Assembly (NCBI RefSeq): GCF_008831285.2 | Contig: NC_045151.1 | Location: 4,151,544-4,215,543, forward strand | Source: Nymphaea colorata | Lineage: Eukaryota; Streptophyta; Magnoliopsida; Nymphaeales; Nymphaeaceae | DNA length: 64,000 bases | Direction: 5' to 3' | Shown here: positions 50,814 through 63,600 of the stretch, in pieces | Layout of the letters: every line of letters begins with the position of its first letter | Numbering within the stretch: position 1 is the stretch's first letter | The notes under the pieces: model-generated | What the model was told of the DNA's origin: nothing | The model's input: only the letters and a program-made list of their open reading frames with translations | The model's database searches: none | Position numbers and translations under genes: made by a program

Positions 50814-50818
50814 GAATA
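50814..50818. other. Target-site duplication, left (gaata)
   Basis: Identical to 60657-60661. Five-base duplications are usual for Ty3/gypsy integrases. Confidence 0.9.
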
Positions 50819-53405
50819 TGTCACGACCCAATTTTTGACACCAAAAATTTTCTTTCATTTATATAATAGCGGAAGCAATATTGAGTCATGACCAGAACAG
50901 AAGACATTGTTTTATTTCAATAATAAAATACTGGACCCAGACAAAAATAACCACAAATCCCCAAAACCGACGCAGTGCCCAGAATGCCAATGCCCGTCCA
51001 TCACAAGACTGAGGTCGTCGCTCCAAAGCCAAAATCTATCAAGGACTACCTGTAGATAGAAAGAAGGGTCAGAATTCCTCTGAGTATGAGAAAATCCAGC
51101 CATGTGTGGTACATGGCCCATCAAAATAATATCTGGTTTTTGTAAAACAAATATCTTCAAATCTTAACACATATTAGAGTAACGTCACATGTTCAGCAAC
51201 AAAACGAGGTGTGCACAACCTCCTAAAGTTTCGTAGGCTTCCAACCGTGGTCCTCTGACAATGTCAAGGTCATCGTGCCGAGCAACAGAAATCCCTGTGG
51301 GCACTCACGGGCAGAACAGAACATCTCTTCACCAGGCGATCCAACGGATCGAGGGCACCTGAAGTGAAGCCTCCTGAGATATCCCAGATCGCCGCTGCAG
51401 CAGCATGGTCTCTCTAGGAACCCGGGTGGAGAGACCAGGAGTCTCGCTCCCAAACAGAAACAGAACAGAATCCCGGGCCCTTGTGCCGCCCAATACCCTG
51501 TGGGCCCTCCAGTACAGCCAGAGGAGCGTGCGTCAACAGTGAGCTCAGACGCACCACTACCTCCCGGGACGAAACCGATCACTGGGCAAAACAGAAAGCT
51601 CGCACTCGCATAAACCATTGCACAAAGTCCACGTTTCGCCTTCGAATTTCAAAAGTGAGGTTTTACCAATGCTAGACATCGTCTAGTACCTCTCACAGAA
51701 ACCGTCCGCCCTCAGGCTCGGTTTTCCAAACAGAATAATTCAGCTATTTTAAATCCTAACTTAATAGCAATAGAGCAAAACTCATCGCATTTCTAAATCT
51801 CGATTAGCAATATTATAACCCTTATTTGAAACAATAAAATTTATATTTAAAATTCTCAAACGTGACTTTCCTCCTCTAATGGTTCCAAAGTTAATTTCAG
51901 AACCATATTTCTGAAATTTTAAACACCACAATGAGCATCAAAAAGTAATATAACATATCATTTCGTTTTAAATTTATAAAACCTCCTTTTGGAAATTTCA
52001 AGAATCCGGAGGGTACCAAATCGCAATTTCATATTAAAAATCTGGTTCTTATTGAAAATCACTTTCGCAAGCCTCTTTTTGAAGAGGTTTTTAGCAAAAA
52101 TGATGCGGCATGAACATTTACAAATTTTAACAGCTTATCCATAAATTTTTGCTAATTAGTGGACCCGTTTTGAAATTTTTCCAACTTAATATAAAAACAC
52201 CCGAACGCTCGTTTCCCTCATTTTTTTGCCCTCGTTTTCTCTATCCTCACGAGCGCTCCTCTTCCTCGTCTTCTCACGGGCTGCTCCTTCCCTCTCTCGT
52301 TCAACCGCCTGTGGAGTCTCCTTCTGTCTTCAAAGAAAACGAAACCAGAGAGGGAGAAAGAAAGCAGAGCTTCCTTCCTGCGTTTGGGTCTACCACACCG
52401 CTGCCCACCGTCCGACCGACGGTGGAACTTCCACGGTTCTTCCACCACCCAAAACCAGAAAGGGAAAGAGAGCTTCGTTCCTGCATTTGGATTTCTCACG
52501 CCGCCACGCCACCGACGGACCACGCCTTCAGCCGCCGCCGCCTGCTCTGCTGCTACCGTTTTTCATCTCTGCCTTGCGACGTGGAGGAATCGACAGGGAA
52601 GGAGGGACGACGGGAGGGTTACTGTTTTCCCCCCAAATCGCCTCTGCTGCAAATCTCCCTGTATTCCTTTCTCCCAGAGCTCTCCAGCAAACAGGAAGAT
52701 TGAAGAAAAGGGCGAACGCTGCTGTCGATGCCCGTGACAGAAACAAGGAAGTCTACGACTTCGATTCTCACGGGAGAGGATGACCGAACAAGGGTTTTTC
52801 ATCTAACCTGAGAGTTCGGAAATAAGGCCGAACCTCATGGTATTGCTCTAATCACCCCCTTTTTCGTTTTCATTATTATTGCATATGTATGTACGTTTTT
52901 GCACACATGTAGTTACGTTTCATGCTTGCATATGCGCATGGATGTAAATCAATAATAGACAAAACTAAGAGCATGAGTATCATTCCAACATACGACACTT
53001 CACAAATCGATTCTTATTTAGGCGTAAGAACACATAGATCTACCATTAAGACATGCATATAAGTGTATCTATTCCCCAAACATCCAACAGAAAATAGCAG
53101 GCTACATGATCCATTCAAAGCTGAACATCCCCATACCTCTGAAAATCTTGGCAGCAACTTCTGCTTCTGATTCCTTTCCAGCAGCCACAAACCTCTACTC
53201 CAACCAGAGGGCAAGAAGAAGGACGTTATGTTCTCTCTCTCTTTCTATCGTTGATTCTTTTCCTCTAAGAAAGCAGTTAATAAGTGGTTAGTTGTCATCA
53301 AATGTGATTAGATCAACTCTTATCTCTATCTTTTTCCACATTTGTCTCCATTTGATAAGCTTGGTAGTTGGAAAAAGATAAGGTGAGAAAATCGTGGGGC
53401 TTACA
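50819..53405 (-). repeat. LTR next to the polypurine tract (3' LTR of the element)
   Basis: 2587 bp. By hand count it differs from the other LTR at about 33 positions plus one 27-bp indel (51481-51507, present here), roughly 1.3% divergence, so the insertion is fairly young. A minus-strand TATAAATT at 51839-51846 is a candidate promoter. A GC-rich, CT-rich portion (52200-52790) carries long plus-strand open frames. Confidence 0.95.
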
Positions 53406-53418
53406 TTCTTCCCCCCCT
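53406..53418 (-). other. Polypurine tract
   Basis: On the minus strand it reads AGGGGGGGAAGAA immediately before the TGTAAGCCCC LTR start. It is the usual primer site for plus-strand synthesis in LTR elements. Confidence 0.85.
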
Positions 53419-53453
53419 AAAAAGAAATTTCGTCCTCGAAATTTTAGCGTACC

Positions 53454-56400
53454 TTATTGAAATAGTTGAGGGTAGCTATTTCTCATGTCTTCTTCTGGCT
53501 CCCACGTACATTCTTTGATGCCATGATGTTGCCATTCCACTTGAACTAATGGGATTGTCTTCTTTCGCAATACATGCTCCTTTCGGTCTATGATCCGAAG
53601 CGGCTTTTCATCTGTTGTCACGTCCTCTTGCAAATCAACCTCTTCGTAGTCTATCACATGCGAAGGATCAGGTACATATTTCCTTAGCATCGACACATGA
53701 AATACTGGATGAATATGACTATATTGTGGTGGAAGTGCAATTCGATATGCCACCACTCCAACTTTTTCCAGAATCTCGAATGGACCAATGTATCTTGGAC
53801 TCAATTTTCCTTTCTTTCCGAATCGAAAAACACTTTTAGTAGGTGATATCTTGATAAAAACATGATCTCCTGCTTCAAAAGCTAGCTCTCTTCGTCGTTG
53901 GTCTGCATAACTCTTTTGTCGACTTTGGGCAGCCAATAATTTCTTTCTAATCATGTTGACTTGATCAGTATAATGTTGTATTACTAAAGGATCCTCAATC
54001 TTGTTGTCTCCTATCTCAGTCCAACACGATGGTGATCTACAAGGTCGGCCATAAAGAGCTTCAAACGGGGCCATTCCAATGCTAGAGTGATAGCTGTTGT
54101 TGTAGGCAAATTCGGCCAACTTCACATGTTTATCCCATTCACCCTTCCACTGCAAAACACAAGCTCTTAACATATCTTCAAGAGTCTGGATGGTTCGCTC
54201 AGACTGTCCATCTGTCTGCGGATGAAATGCTGTACTCAGTTTCAATTTTGTTCCCAACGCTTCCTGTAACCTTCGCCAAAACTTGGATGTAAATCTTGGA
54301 TCTCTATCAGAGATTATTGATTTAGGGATTCCATGAAGTCTCACAATTTCATCAACATACAAATCTGTAAGACTTTCAAGTGATTGTGAAATCTTGATCG
54401 GAATAAAATGTGCAGACTTAGTTAGGCGGTCTACCACTACCCAAATAGCATCGTGTTGTCGTCGAGTACGTGGTAACCCCACTACGAAGTCCATGGTGAT
54501 GTCTTCCCATTTCCATTGAGGAATTTCTATCTGTTGCATTAAACCACCTGGTTTCTGATGTTCCACTTTAACCTGTTGACACACCAAGCATCGTGAGACG
54601 AACTCAGCAATCTCTTTCTTCATTCCTGGCCACCAAAAGTTTATCCTCAAATTTTGATACATCTTTGTGCTTCTTGGATGTATGGTGTATCTTGTCTTGT
54701 GTGCCTCTTCCAGCAACTTGTTCCTCACTTCTGGATCATTCGGAACCCACAATCTACCATTGAACCACACAGATCCATCTTCGTCCTCAAAATAAGGAGT
54801 TTCTTCTTTCTTGTGACACTCAAGTTTCAACTTCGCTTATTCCGGACTCTGTTTTTGTTTCTCAATGATTTCATCAAGAAAACTATCTCGAATTATTCCT
54901 GTACACTTCACCTTTCCATTATCATCTCGCAATGGATGCCATTTTTCAAGGTCTTCCACCAAATTCCATGTCTGCATTAATAGCCCACTAGCTTTAGCAG
55001 TCGTTTTTCTGCTAAGTGCATCGGCAACCACATTGGCCTTTCCTGGATGATACCTTATTTCAAAGTCGTAATCTTTGAGATATTCCAGCCATCTTCTTTG
55101 TCTTAGGTTTAATTCCTTCTGCGAGAACAAATATTTGAGCGATTTGTGGTCAGAAAATACTTCAAATTCCACACCATAGAGATAATGTCTCCATATTTTT
55201 AGCGCAAATACCACAGCTCCTAATTCCAAATCGTGTGTTGGATAGTTTTTCTCGTGTTGTTTCAGTTGTCTAGAGGCATAAGCTATAACATTGTCCTTTT
55301 GCATAAGCACTGCTCCATATCCTATTCCCGAAGCATCGGTATATACCACAAATCCTTTCCTCCCATTTGGTAGTGTTAGAATTGGGGCACTAGTCAAACT
55401 GTCTTTCAACAACTGAAAACTCTTCTGCCAATCCTCTGTCCACGTAAATTTCACTCCTTTTCGTAGCAGTTTAGTCATTGGGGTTGCAATTTTCGAAAAA
55501 TCCTAGATGAACTTTCTGTAGTAACCTGCCAAGCCAAGAAAACTTCTGATTTCTGACACATTAGTTGGCGCATTCCATTGTTGTACAGCTTCCACTTTGG
55601 CCGGATCAACTGCCACTCCCTCCTTAGAGATTACATGTCCCAAGAAATTCACTTTGTCTAGCCAAAACTCACACTTGGTCATCACTAACTCAAGATGTGC
55701 CGCATGCATCGCTTCACACTCAGAGTATATTAGCACATCATCAATGAATACTATAACGAATCGGTCTAAGTACTCGTGAAATATCCGATTCATGAGATCC
55801 ATAAAAGCTGCTGGGGCATTTGTGAGTCCAAAAGGCATCACTCGAAACTCATAATGCCCATAACGTGTGCGAAATGCTGTTTTGGGAATATCTTCTTCCT
55901 TAATTCACAATTGATGGTATCCCGACCTCAAGTCTATCTTAGAAAACACCTTTGCTTCCTTTAATTGATCGAATAAATCTTCAATTCTAGGCAATGGATA
56001 TTTGTTCTTGATTGTAACCTGATTCAACATTCGATAGTCAATACACAATCGCATTGACCCATCTTTTTTCTTCACAAACAATACCGGTGCTCCCCAAGGT
56101 GACACACTTGGACGAATGAATCCCTTGCTGGCCAAATCTTGGATCTGTTTCTTTAATTCTTCTAGTTCTGCTGGTGCCATTCTATATGGAGCCTTAGAAA
56201 TAGGTGCAGTTCCTGGTATCAATTCGATGCCAAACTCCACCTCTCGTACTGGAGGTAATCCAGGTAAATCTTCAGGAAACACGTCTGCGTAGTCCTTCAC
56301 CGTACGCACCTCACTAATGGGTTTTAATTTCTGCTCGATTGCATCCATGCTAACCAAATATGCAGTGCACCCATTTTCCATGTATTTTCTTGCCTTAACC

Positions 56401-57890
56401 GCTGAGACAACTAGCTTTCTTTGATCTTGGGGCGTTTTTACCCTAAATTCGATCTTTTGACCATTCTCCAATTGAATCTTCAGCTTCTTTTTTCTGCAAT
56501 CTATCGTTGCGTAGTGATGGTATAACCAATCCATTCCTAGGATTACGTCATACCCCAACATATTCATTACCACCAACTGTGCTGGTAATAAATGTTCATG
56601 TATTTCTATTTTCACATTTTCTAAATACGTTCTGCATGTGTCTTTGTTTCCCATAGGTGTAGCGACTAACAATTGATAAGGCATATTCTTTCTTTCTAAC
56701 TTTAAAAGTTCAGCAAAACTCTTAGAAACAAAAGAATGCGATGCTCCAGAATCAAACAAAACATGAGCCCAATGAGATTGTACAAGAAGGGTACCTTCAA
56801 TCATGTTAGTGGGTTTCAACTCTTCAACCGTGGTCGCGTAAACTCTGCCAGGTACCTTCTTTTCTGCTGGCTGATTGGTTGCACCACGCCTCTGCTCTGC
56901 CTCTTTCTTCTTTGGGCACTCACGAATAAAGTGACATTGTGCTCCACAGTAAAGACATGCTCTGATATCTCTGTAACATGGTTTACCAGGATGTTGGCGA
57001 TGACACTTGGGGCATTCACCGTCCCCCCTGGATGTTGATGGCCTCTGTCTCTTGAATCTGTCCCCTTGGTTTCCCCTGTCACTGCGCCCTCTCTTAAACA
57101 TGTCAGGTCTCGACCTGGGTCGCAGAGATTCACTCTTCCTATCTGTCCCTTGCATCCTGTTCCAACCCTCCTCAAGACGTGTGGCCATGTCGATAGCGTC
57201 GTCTAGATCTCTCGGACGACTACTAATTACTTGGTTCTGCAACCCGTCTTTAAGTCCTCTGACGAACTTATTTGCTCGGTCCGCATCAGTAACATACACA
57301 TGGGGGCAATATTTTTCCAAATGTCTGAATTTGACGATGTAATCATGCAAACTCAGACTCCCTTGTTGAAGGTCCAGGAATTCTTGCATGCGTTTCTCTC
57401 GTGTGAAGGCCTCCTTGAATTCTCCCCAGGTCGCTTCGTGATTCACGAACTTCACCTCACGTTGCGTCCACCACCATTCCTTAGCATCTCCTTTTAGCAT
57501 AAAGGTTCCATACCGAACCTTCTTGTTGTCGGGCACTTCCAAGGTGGTAAAGATCTCCTCTGTTTCCTTTATCCATTCTTCGGCATCGTCCGCAGTGCCT
57601 TTCCCATAAAACTTCGGAGGATGCAAACTCATAAACTGTTGGTGAGTTACTTCCCTTGCCTCACCAATTGTCGTTCCGTTTGTGTTTGTACTAGTTCCTC
57701 CTGTAGAAGCATTCTGCACCAGACCCTGCATCACTCCCGTCATCATATGCAATGTGTTCATGATGAACGCTTGTTGTTGTTGATTATTTCCAACAGGTGT
57801 CCCAGCTCTGGTAGAACGAGTCTCCTCATTTCGACTCCTAGTGCTGCGAGGTCCTCTGCCTCTAGCATTTCCTCCTCTAGTACGTGCCAT
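53454..57890 (-). pseudogene. gag-pol polyprotein with three nonsense codons
   Basis: About 1478 codons in one frame. The start is taken at the ATG at 57888-57890 (MARTRGG...); an in-frame ATG nine codons upstream also exists. Domains: gag about residues 90-220; zinc knuckles near 293-305 (C-x2-C-x3-H-x4-C) and 312-325 (C-x2-C-x4-H-x4-C); protease DSGA near 380; reverse transcriptase with [19 protein letters not shown] and FIDD; RNase H with [19 protein letters not shown] and VADALS; integrase with the HHCC zinc site, then catalytic Asp, Asp (ISDRDPRF) and Glu; and a C-terminal chromodomain (VQVEWQHHGIKECTWEPEED). Breaks: TGA at 55905-55907 in the reverse transcriptase, TAG at 55503-55505 between reverse transcriptase and RNase H, and TAA at 54837-54839 before the integrase. 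I found no frameshift. All catalytic residues I could locate are present, so decay is recent, but no full polyprotein can be translated. Confidence 0.93.
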
Positions 57891-58080
57891 TGAACTACAC
57901 CACACGGAGGAACACAAAATATAACTATTGTATTCGTAAGTAAAACAATTCGTTAAAGCTACTCTAAAATTTTAAAACTCAATATTCACACTAAATCAAA
58001 AACACATTCGTAACAGGCTTGGATGACCTTTCCTCTGCTTGTGATCGACCTTGGCATTGGACATTGACTCTAGACACTGT
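57891..58080 (-). other. Untranslated leader of the retrotransposon
   Basis: 190 bp between the primer-binding site and the gag start. No extra open frame was recognised. RNA dimerisation and packaging signals would lie here in related elements, but none can be identified by eye. Confidence 0.5.
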
Positions 58081-58092
58081 GCTCTGATACCA
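58081..58092 (-). other. Primer-binding site, initiator tRNA-Met
   Basis: The minus strand reads TGGTATCAGAGC, an exact 12-base complement to the 3' end of plant initiator tRNA-Met, placed four bases inside the LTR. Confidence 0.93.
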
Positions 58093-58096
58093 AAGT

Positions 58097-60656
58097 TGTC
58101 ACGACCCAATTTTTGACACCAAAAATTTTCTGTCATTTATATAATAGCGGAAGCAATATTGAGTCATGACCAGAACAAAAGACATTGTTTTATTTCAATA
58201 ATAAAATACTGGACCCAAACAAAAATAACCACAAATCCCCAAAACCGACGCAGTGCCCAGAATGCCAATGCCCGTCCATCACAAGACTGAGGTCGTCGCT
58301 CCAAAGCCAAAATCTATCAAGGACTACCTGTAGATAGAAAGAAGGGTCAGAATTCCTCTGAGTATGAGAAAATCCAGCCATGTGTGGAACATGGCCCATC
58401 AAAATAATATCTGGTTTTTGTAAAACAAATATCTTCAAATCTTAACACATATTAGAGTAACGTCACATGTTCAGCAACAAAACGAGGTGTGCACAACCTC
58501 CTAAAGTTTCGTAGGCTTCCAACCGTGGTCCTCTGACAATGTGAAGGTCATCGTGCCGAGCAACAGAAATTCCCGTGGGCACTCACTGGCAGAACAGAAC
58601 ATCTCTTCACCAGGCGATCCAACGGATCGAGGGCACCTGAAGTGAAGCCTCCTGAGATATCCCAGATCGCCGCAGCAGCAGCATGGTCTCTCTAGGAACC
58701 CGGGTGGAGAGACCAGGAGTCTCGCTCCCAAACAGAAACAGAACAGAATCCCGGGCCCTCCAGTACAGCCAGAGGAGCGTGCGTCAACAGTGAGCTCAGA
58801 CGCACCACTACCTCCCGGGATGAAACCGATCACTGGGCAAAACAGAAAGCTCGCACTCGCATAAACCATTGCACAAAGTCCACGTTTCGCCTTCGAATTT
58901 CAAAAGTGAGGTTTTACCAATGCTAGACATCGTCTAGTACCTCTCACAGAAACCATCCCCCCTCAGGCTCGGTTTTCCAAACAGAATAATTCAGCTATTT
59001 TAAATCCTAACTTAATAGCAATAGAGCAAAACTCATCGCATTTCTAAATCTCGATTAGCAATATTATAACCCTTATTTGAAACAATAAAATTTATATTTA
59101 AAATTCTCAAACGTGACTTTCCTCCTCTAATGGTTCCAAAGTTAATTTCAGAACCATATTTCTGAAATTTTAAACACCACAATGAGCATCAAAAAGTAAT
59201 ATAACATATCATTTCGTTTTAAATTTATAAAACCTCCTTTTGGAAATTTCAAGAATCCGGAGGGTACCAAATCGCAATTTCATATTAAAAATCTGGTTCT
59301 TATTGAAAATCACTTTCGCAAGCCTCCTTTTGAAGAGGTTTTTAGCAAAAATGATGCGGCATGAACATTTACAAATTTTAACAGCTTATCCATAAATTTT
59401 TGCTAATTAGTGGACCCGTTTTGAAAATTTTCCAACTTAATATAAAAACACCCGCACGCTCGTTTCCCTCATTTTTTTGCCCTCGTTTTCTCTCTCCTCA
59501 CGAGTGCTCCTCTTCCTCGTCTTCTCACGGGCTGCTCCTTCCCTCTCTCGTTCAACCGCCTGTGGAGTCTCCTTCTGTCTTCAAAGAAAACAAAACCAGA
59601 GAGGGAGAAAGAAAGCAGAGCTTCCTTCCTGCGTTTGGGTCTACCACACCGCTGCCCACCGTCCGACCGACGGTGGAACTTCCACGGTTCTTCCACCACC
59701 CAAAACCAGAAAGGGAAAGAGAGCTTCGTTCCTGCATTTGGGTTTCTCACGCCGCCACGCCACCGACGGACCACGCCTTCAGCTGCCGCCGCCTGCTCTG
59801 CTGCTACCGTTTTTCATCTCTGCCTTGCGACATGGAGGAACCGACAGGGAAGGAGGGACGACGGGAGGGTTACTGTTTTCCCCCCAAATCGCCTCCGCTG
59901 CAAATCTCCCTGTATTCCTTTCTCCTAGAGCTCTCCAGCAAACAGGAAGATTGAAGAAAAGGGCGAACGCTACTGTCGATGCCCGTGACAGAAACAAGGA
60001 AGTCTACGACTTCGATTCTCACGGGAGAGGATGACAGAACAGGGGTTTTTCATCTAACCTGAGAGTTCAGGAATATGGCCGAACCTCATGGTATTGCTCT
60101 AATCACCCCCTTTTTCGTTTTCATTATTATTGCATATGTATGTACGTTTTTGCACACATGTAGTTACGTTTCATGCTTGCATATGCGCATGGATGTAAAT
60201 CAATAATAGACAAAACTAAGAGCATGAGTATCATTCCAACATATGACACTTCACAAATCGATTCTTATTTAGGCGTAAGAACACATAGATCTACCATTAA
60301 GACATGCGTATAAGTGTATCTATTCCCCAAACATCCAACAGAAAATAGCAGGCTACATGATCCATTCAAAGCTGAACATCCCCATACCTCTGAAAATCTT
60401 GGCAGCAACTTCTGCTTCTGATTCCTTTCCAGCAGCCACAAACCTCTACTCCAACCAGAGGGCAAGAAGAAGGACGTTATGTTCTCTCTCTCTTTCTATC
60501 GTTGATTCTTTTCCTCTAAGAAAGCAGTTAATAAGTGGTTAGTTGTCATCAAATGTGATTAGATCAACTCTTATCTCTATCTTTTTCCACATTTGTCTCC
60601 ATTTGATAAGCTTGGTAGTTGGAAAAAGATAAGGAGAGAAAATCGTGGGGCTTACA
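58097..60656 (-). repeat. LTR next to the primer-binding site (5' LTR of the element)
   Basis: 2560 bp with TG...CA ends, near-identical to 50819-53405 but lacking 27 bp between two GGGCCC words (junction near 58758). A plus-strand TATAAAAA at 59441-59448, matching 52190-52197 in the other LTR, precedes a 184-codon plus-strand frame (59400-59954), as in the partner LTR. Confidence 0.95.
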
Positions 60657-60661
60657 GAATA
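60657..60661. other. Target-site duplication, right (gaata)
   Basis: Identical to 50814-50818 and directly followed by the continuation of the interrupted satellite monomer (ACTAAAATGTCTTTTATG). Confidence 0.9.
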
Positions 60662-63600
60662 ACTAAAATGTCTTTTATGTACATACAAGCTTGTGATTTC
60701 ATTCCACTAAATCATTCAACATGCATGTTTAAGCACATTCACGCATTAGTTTGTGATTCAAGTCATTCAATTGATCCCTTATAGTTAGGCTAATGTGTTC
60801 CACTGTTTATTACTTCTATAAAGAACGATTTAAATGATTGAAATCACCACTTCATATAGTTAAAAATGGAATCTATGCATTAGTTTCATCTCTAGTACTT
60901 AATCGAAAGAAATAAACTTGTCGTTACATCTATAGTACGCGATATAAGCGATTGAAATCAGTTGTTCGTATAAACACGATTGGGATTTAAGCGATTCATT
61001 TGATCACACTTTTAATTGAATGTTTTTAACTTGTTAGTTCATCCATTTTGAATTATTTATTTGATCGAAATCACAAGTTTGTACGAGAATGAATAAGATT
61101 CTAGTCGTTAGCTTCCCTATATTTAATCTAATGTGTTTCGCTTGTCATTATATGTCTAACGAACGATTAAAATGATTGAAATCACAAGTTCATATGGATA
61201 CAAATGGGATCTATGCTTTTGTTTGACCCGTTTTACTTAATTCAATGAGTTCTCGTATTGAAACGAACAAAAAGTTCTACTTATTTGACTAACTAGAAGC
61301 ATCAAACTAATGTATACATCAGATTTGTGTCCATATGAATTGGTGATTTCAATCATTACTTATACATGTAATAACAACTGAAACACATTAGATTAACTAT
61401 AAAAGAGCAAATGAACCACTTGAATTTTGTTCATTTTCATGCAGACTTGTGATTTAAATCCACTAAATCAGTCAACGTGGATGTAGCAACAAGTTAATCA
61501 CATTCAATGAAATATGCGTGCTCAGATGAATCGCTTTAATCCCACTCGTATTGATACAAACTTGTGATTTCAATTCATTAGATCCTTACTATTGGTGTAA
61601 CTACAAGATCAACTCATTGGATTGACTACAAGAGATCAAACTAATGCGTAGATCCCATTTGCATCCATTTGAACTTGTGATTTCAATCAACAAAATCGAT
61701 CATTGTACATGTAATAACAAGTGAAACGCATTAGGCTAATGATAAGCGATCAAACGAATGACGTGAATCTCATTTTTTCTTACAAACTTTTAGTTTGAAC
61801 CATTTAAATCACTCGTTATAGATGTAAAAACAAGCGAAACACATTATATTAACTGAAATAAAGCAAGTAGATAATTGAAATGTCTTTTATGTACATACAA
61901 GCTTGTGATTTCATATCACTAAATCATTCAACATGCATGTTCAAGTACATTCACGCATTAGTTTGTCATTCAAGTCATTCAATTGATCCCTTATGGTTAA
62001 CCTAGTGTGTTTCACTGTTTATTACTTCTATAAAGAACGATTTAAATGATTGAAATCACCAGTTCATATAGTTAAAAATGAAATCTATGCATTAGTTTCT
62101 TCCCTAGAAATAAACTTGTCGTTACATCTATAGTCCGCGAAATAAGCGATTGAAATCAGTTGTTCGTATAAACACGAGTGTGATTTAAGCGATTCATTTG
62201 ATCACACATATTTAAATGAATGTTTTTAACTTGTTAATACATCCATTTTGAATGATTTATTTGATCGAAATCACGAGTTTGTACAAGAATGAATAATAAG
62301 ATTCAAGTCGTTAATGTGCTCCTCTATATTTAATCTAATGTGTTTCACTTGTTATTACATGTGTAACGAACGATTTAAATGATTAAAATCCCAAGTTCAT
62401 AAGAATGCAAGTGGGATCTATGCTTTTGTTTGAACCCTTTTACTTAATTCAATGAGTTCTCGTAATGAAACGAATAAAAAGTTCTGCTTATTAGACTAAC
62501 TAGAAGCATCAAACTAATGTATACATCAGATTTGTGTCCATATTAATTGGTGATTTCAATCATTTAAATCATTACTTATACATGTATTAACAAGTGAAAC
62601 ACTTTAGATTAACTATAAAAGAGGAAATGAACCACTTGAATTTCGTTCATTTTCATGCAAACTTGTGATTTAAATCAACTAAATCATTCAATGTGGATGT
62701 AGCAACAAGTTACTCACATTCAATGAAATATGCGTGCTCAGATGAATCGCTTAAATCCCACTCGTATTGATACAAACTTGTGATTTCAATTCATTAGAAC
62801 CTTACTATTGATGTAATTACAAGTTTAACTCATTGGATTGACTACAAGAGATCAAACTAATGCGTAGATCCCATTTAAATCCATTTGGACTTGTGATTTC
62901 AATCAACAAAATCAATCACTGTACATGTAATAACAAGTGAAATGCATTAGGCTAATGATAAGCGATGAAACGAATGACGTGAATCTCATTTTTTCATACA
63001 AACTTTTAGTTTGAACCATTTAAATCATTTGTTATGGATGTAAAAACAAGCGAAACACATTATATTAACTGAAATACAGCAAGTGAATAACTTAAATGTC
63101 TTTTATGTACATACAAGCTTGTGATTTCATTCCACTAAATCATTCAACATGCATGTTTAAGCACATTCACGCATTAGTTTGTGATTCAAGTCATTCAATT
63201 GATCCCTTATAGTTAGGCTAATGTGTTCCACTGTTTATTACTTCTATAAAGAACGATTTAAATGATTGAAATCACCACTTCATATAGTTAAAAATGGAAT
63301 CTATGCATTAGTTTCATCTCTAGTACTTAATCGAAAGAAATAAACTTGTCGTTACATCTATAGTACGCGATGTAAGCGATTGAAATCAGTTGTTCGTATA
63401 AACACGATTGGGATTTAAGCGATTCATTTGATCACACTTTTAATTGTATGTTTTTAAGTTGTTAGTTCATCCATTTTGAATTATTTATTTGATCGAAATC
63501 ACAAGTTTGTACGAGAATGAATAAGATTCTAGTCGTTAGCTTCCCTATATTTAATCTAATGTGTTTCGCTTGTTATTATATGTCTAACGAACGATTTAAA

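Larger units (their letters stand above)
36441..50818. repeat. Satellite array, left part: about 1.21-1.23-kb higher-order units
   Basis: The anchor CTTGTGATTTCAATCAACAAAATC (or a close variant) starts at 36464, 37691, 38918, 40145, 41380, 42481, 43699, 44915, 46127, 47343, 48191, 49403 and 50619. Spacings are 1227, 1227, 1227, 1235, 1101, 1218, 1216, 1212, 1216, 848, 1212 and 1216. Short spacings come from deletions near 41470 (about 41 bp), 42419 (about 85 bp) and 48003 (368 bp). Each unit is built from about 113-bp monomers in both orientations (see the dissected unit). The sequence is AT-rich and has no coding content. The left border lies near 36441, and the array is interrupted at 50819 by a retrotransposon. 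Confidence 0.97.
50819..60656 (-). mobile_element. Ty3/gypsy chromovirus, Del/Tekay-type, structurally complete
   Basis: 9838 bp, bounded by LTRs with TG...CA ends and a perfect 5-bp target duplication. It reads on the minus strand: 5' LTR 58097-60656, primer-binding site 58081-58092, gag-pol 57890-53454, polypurine tract 53406-53418, 3' LTR 50819-53405. Domain order is gag, two zinc knuckles, protease, reverse transcriptase, RNase H, integrase, chromodomain, all in one frame. Del/Tekay is inferred from the single gag-pol frame, the long LTRs and the C-terminal chromodomain. The element interrupts an E-type satellite monomer. Its length plus 5 bp (9843) equals the displacement of the satellite anchors on either side (11055 minus 1212). 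Confidence 0.95.

Noticed and set aside
36441-50818. Short open frames inside the satellite (for example near 39630 and 43193)
   Set aside because: They recur only because the repeat recurs, have no domain and are destroyed in most units.
52226-52783. 185-codon plus-strand frame (and its twin at 59477-60034) as a host gene
   Set aside because: It lies wholly inside an LTR, is antisense to the element, overlaps another open frame and is compositionally biased. Kept only as a finding about possible antisense transcription.
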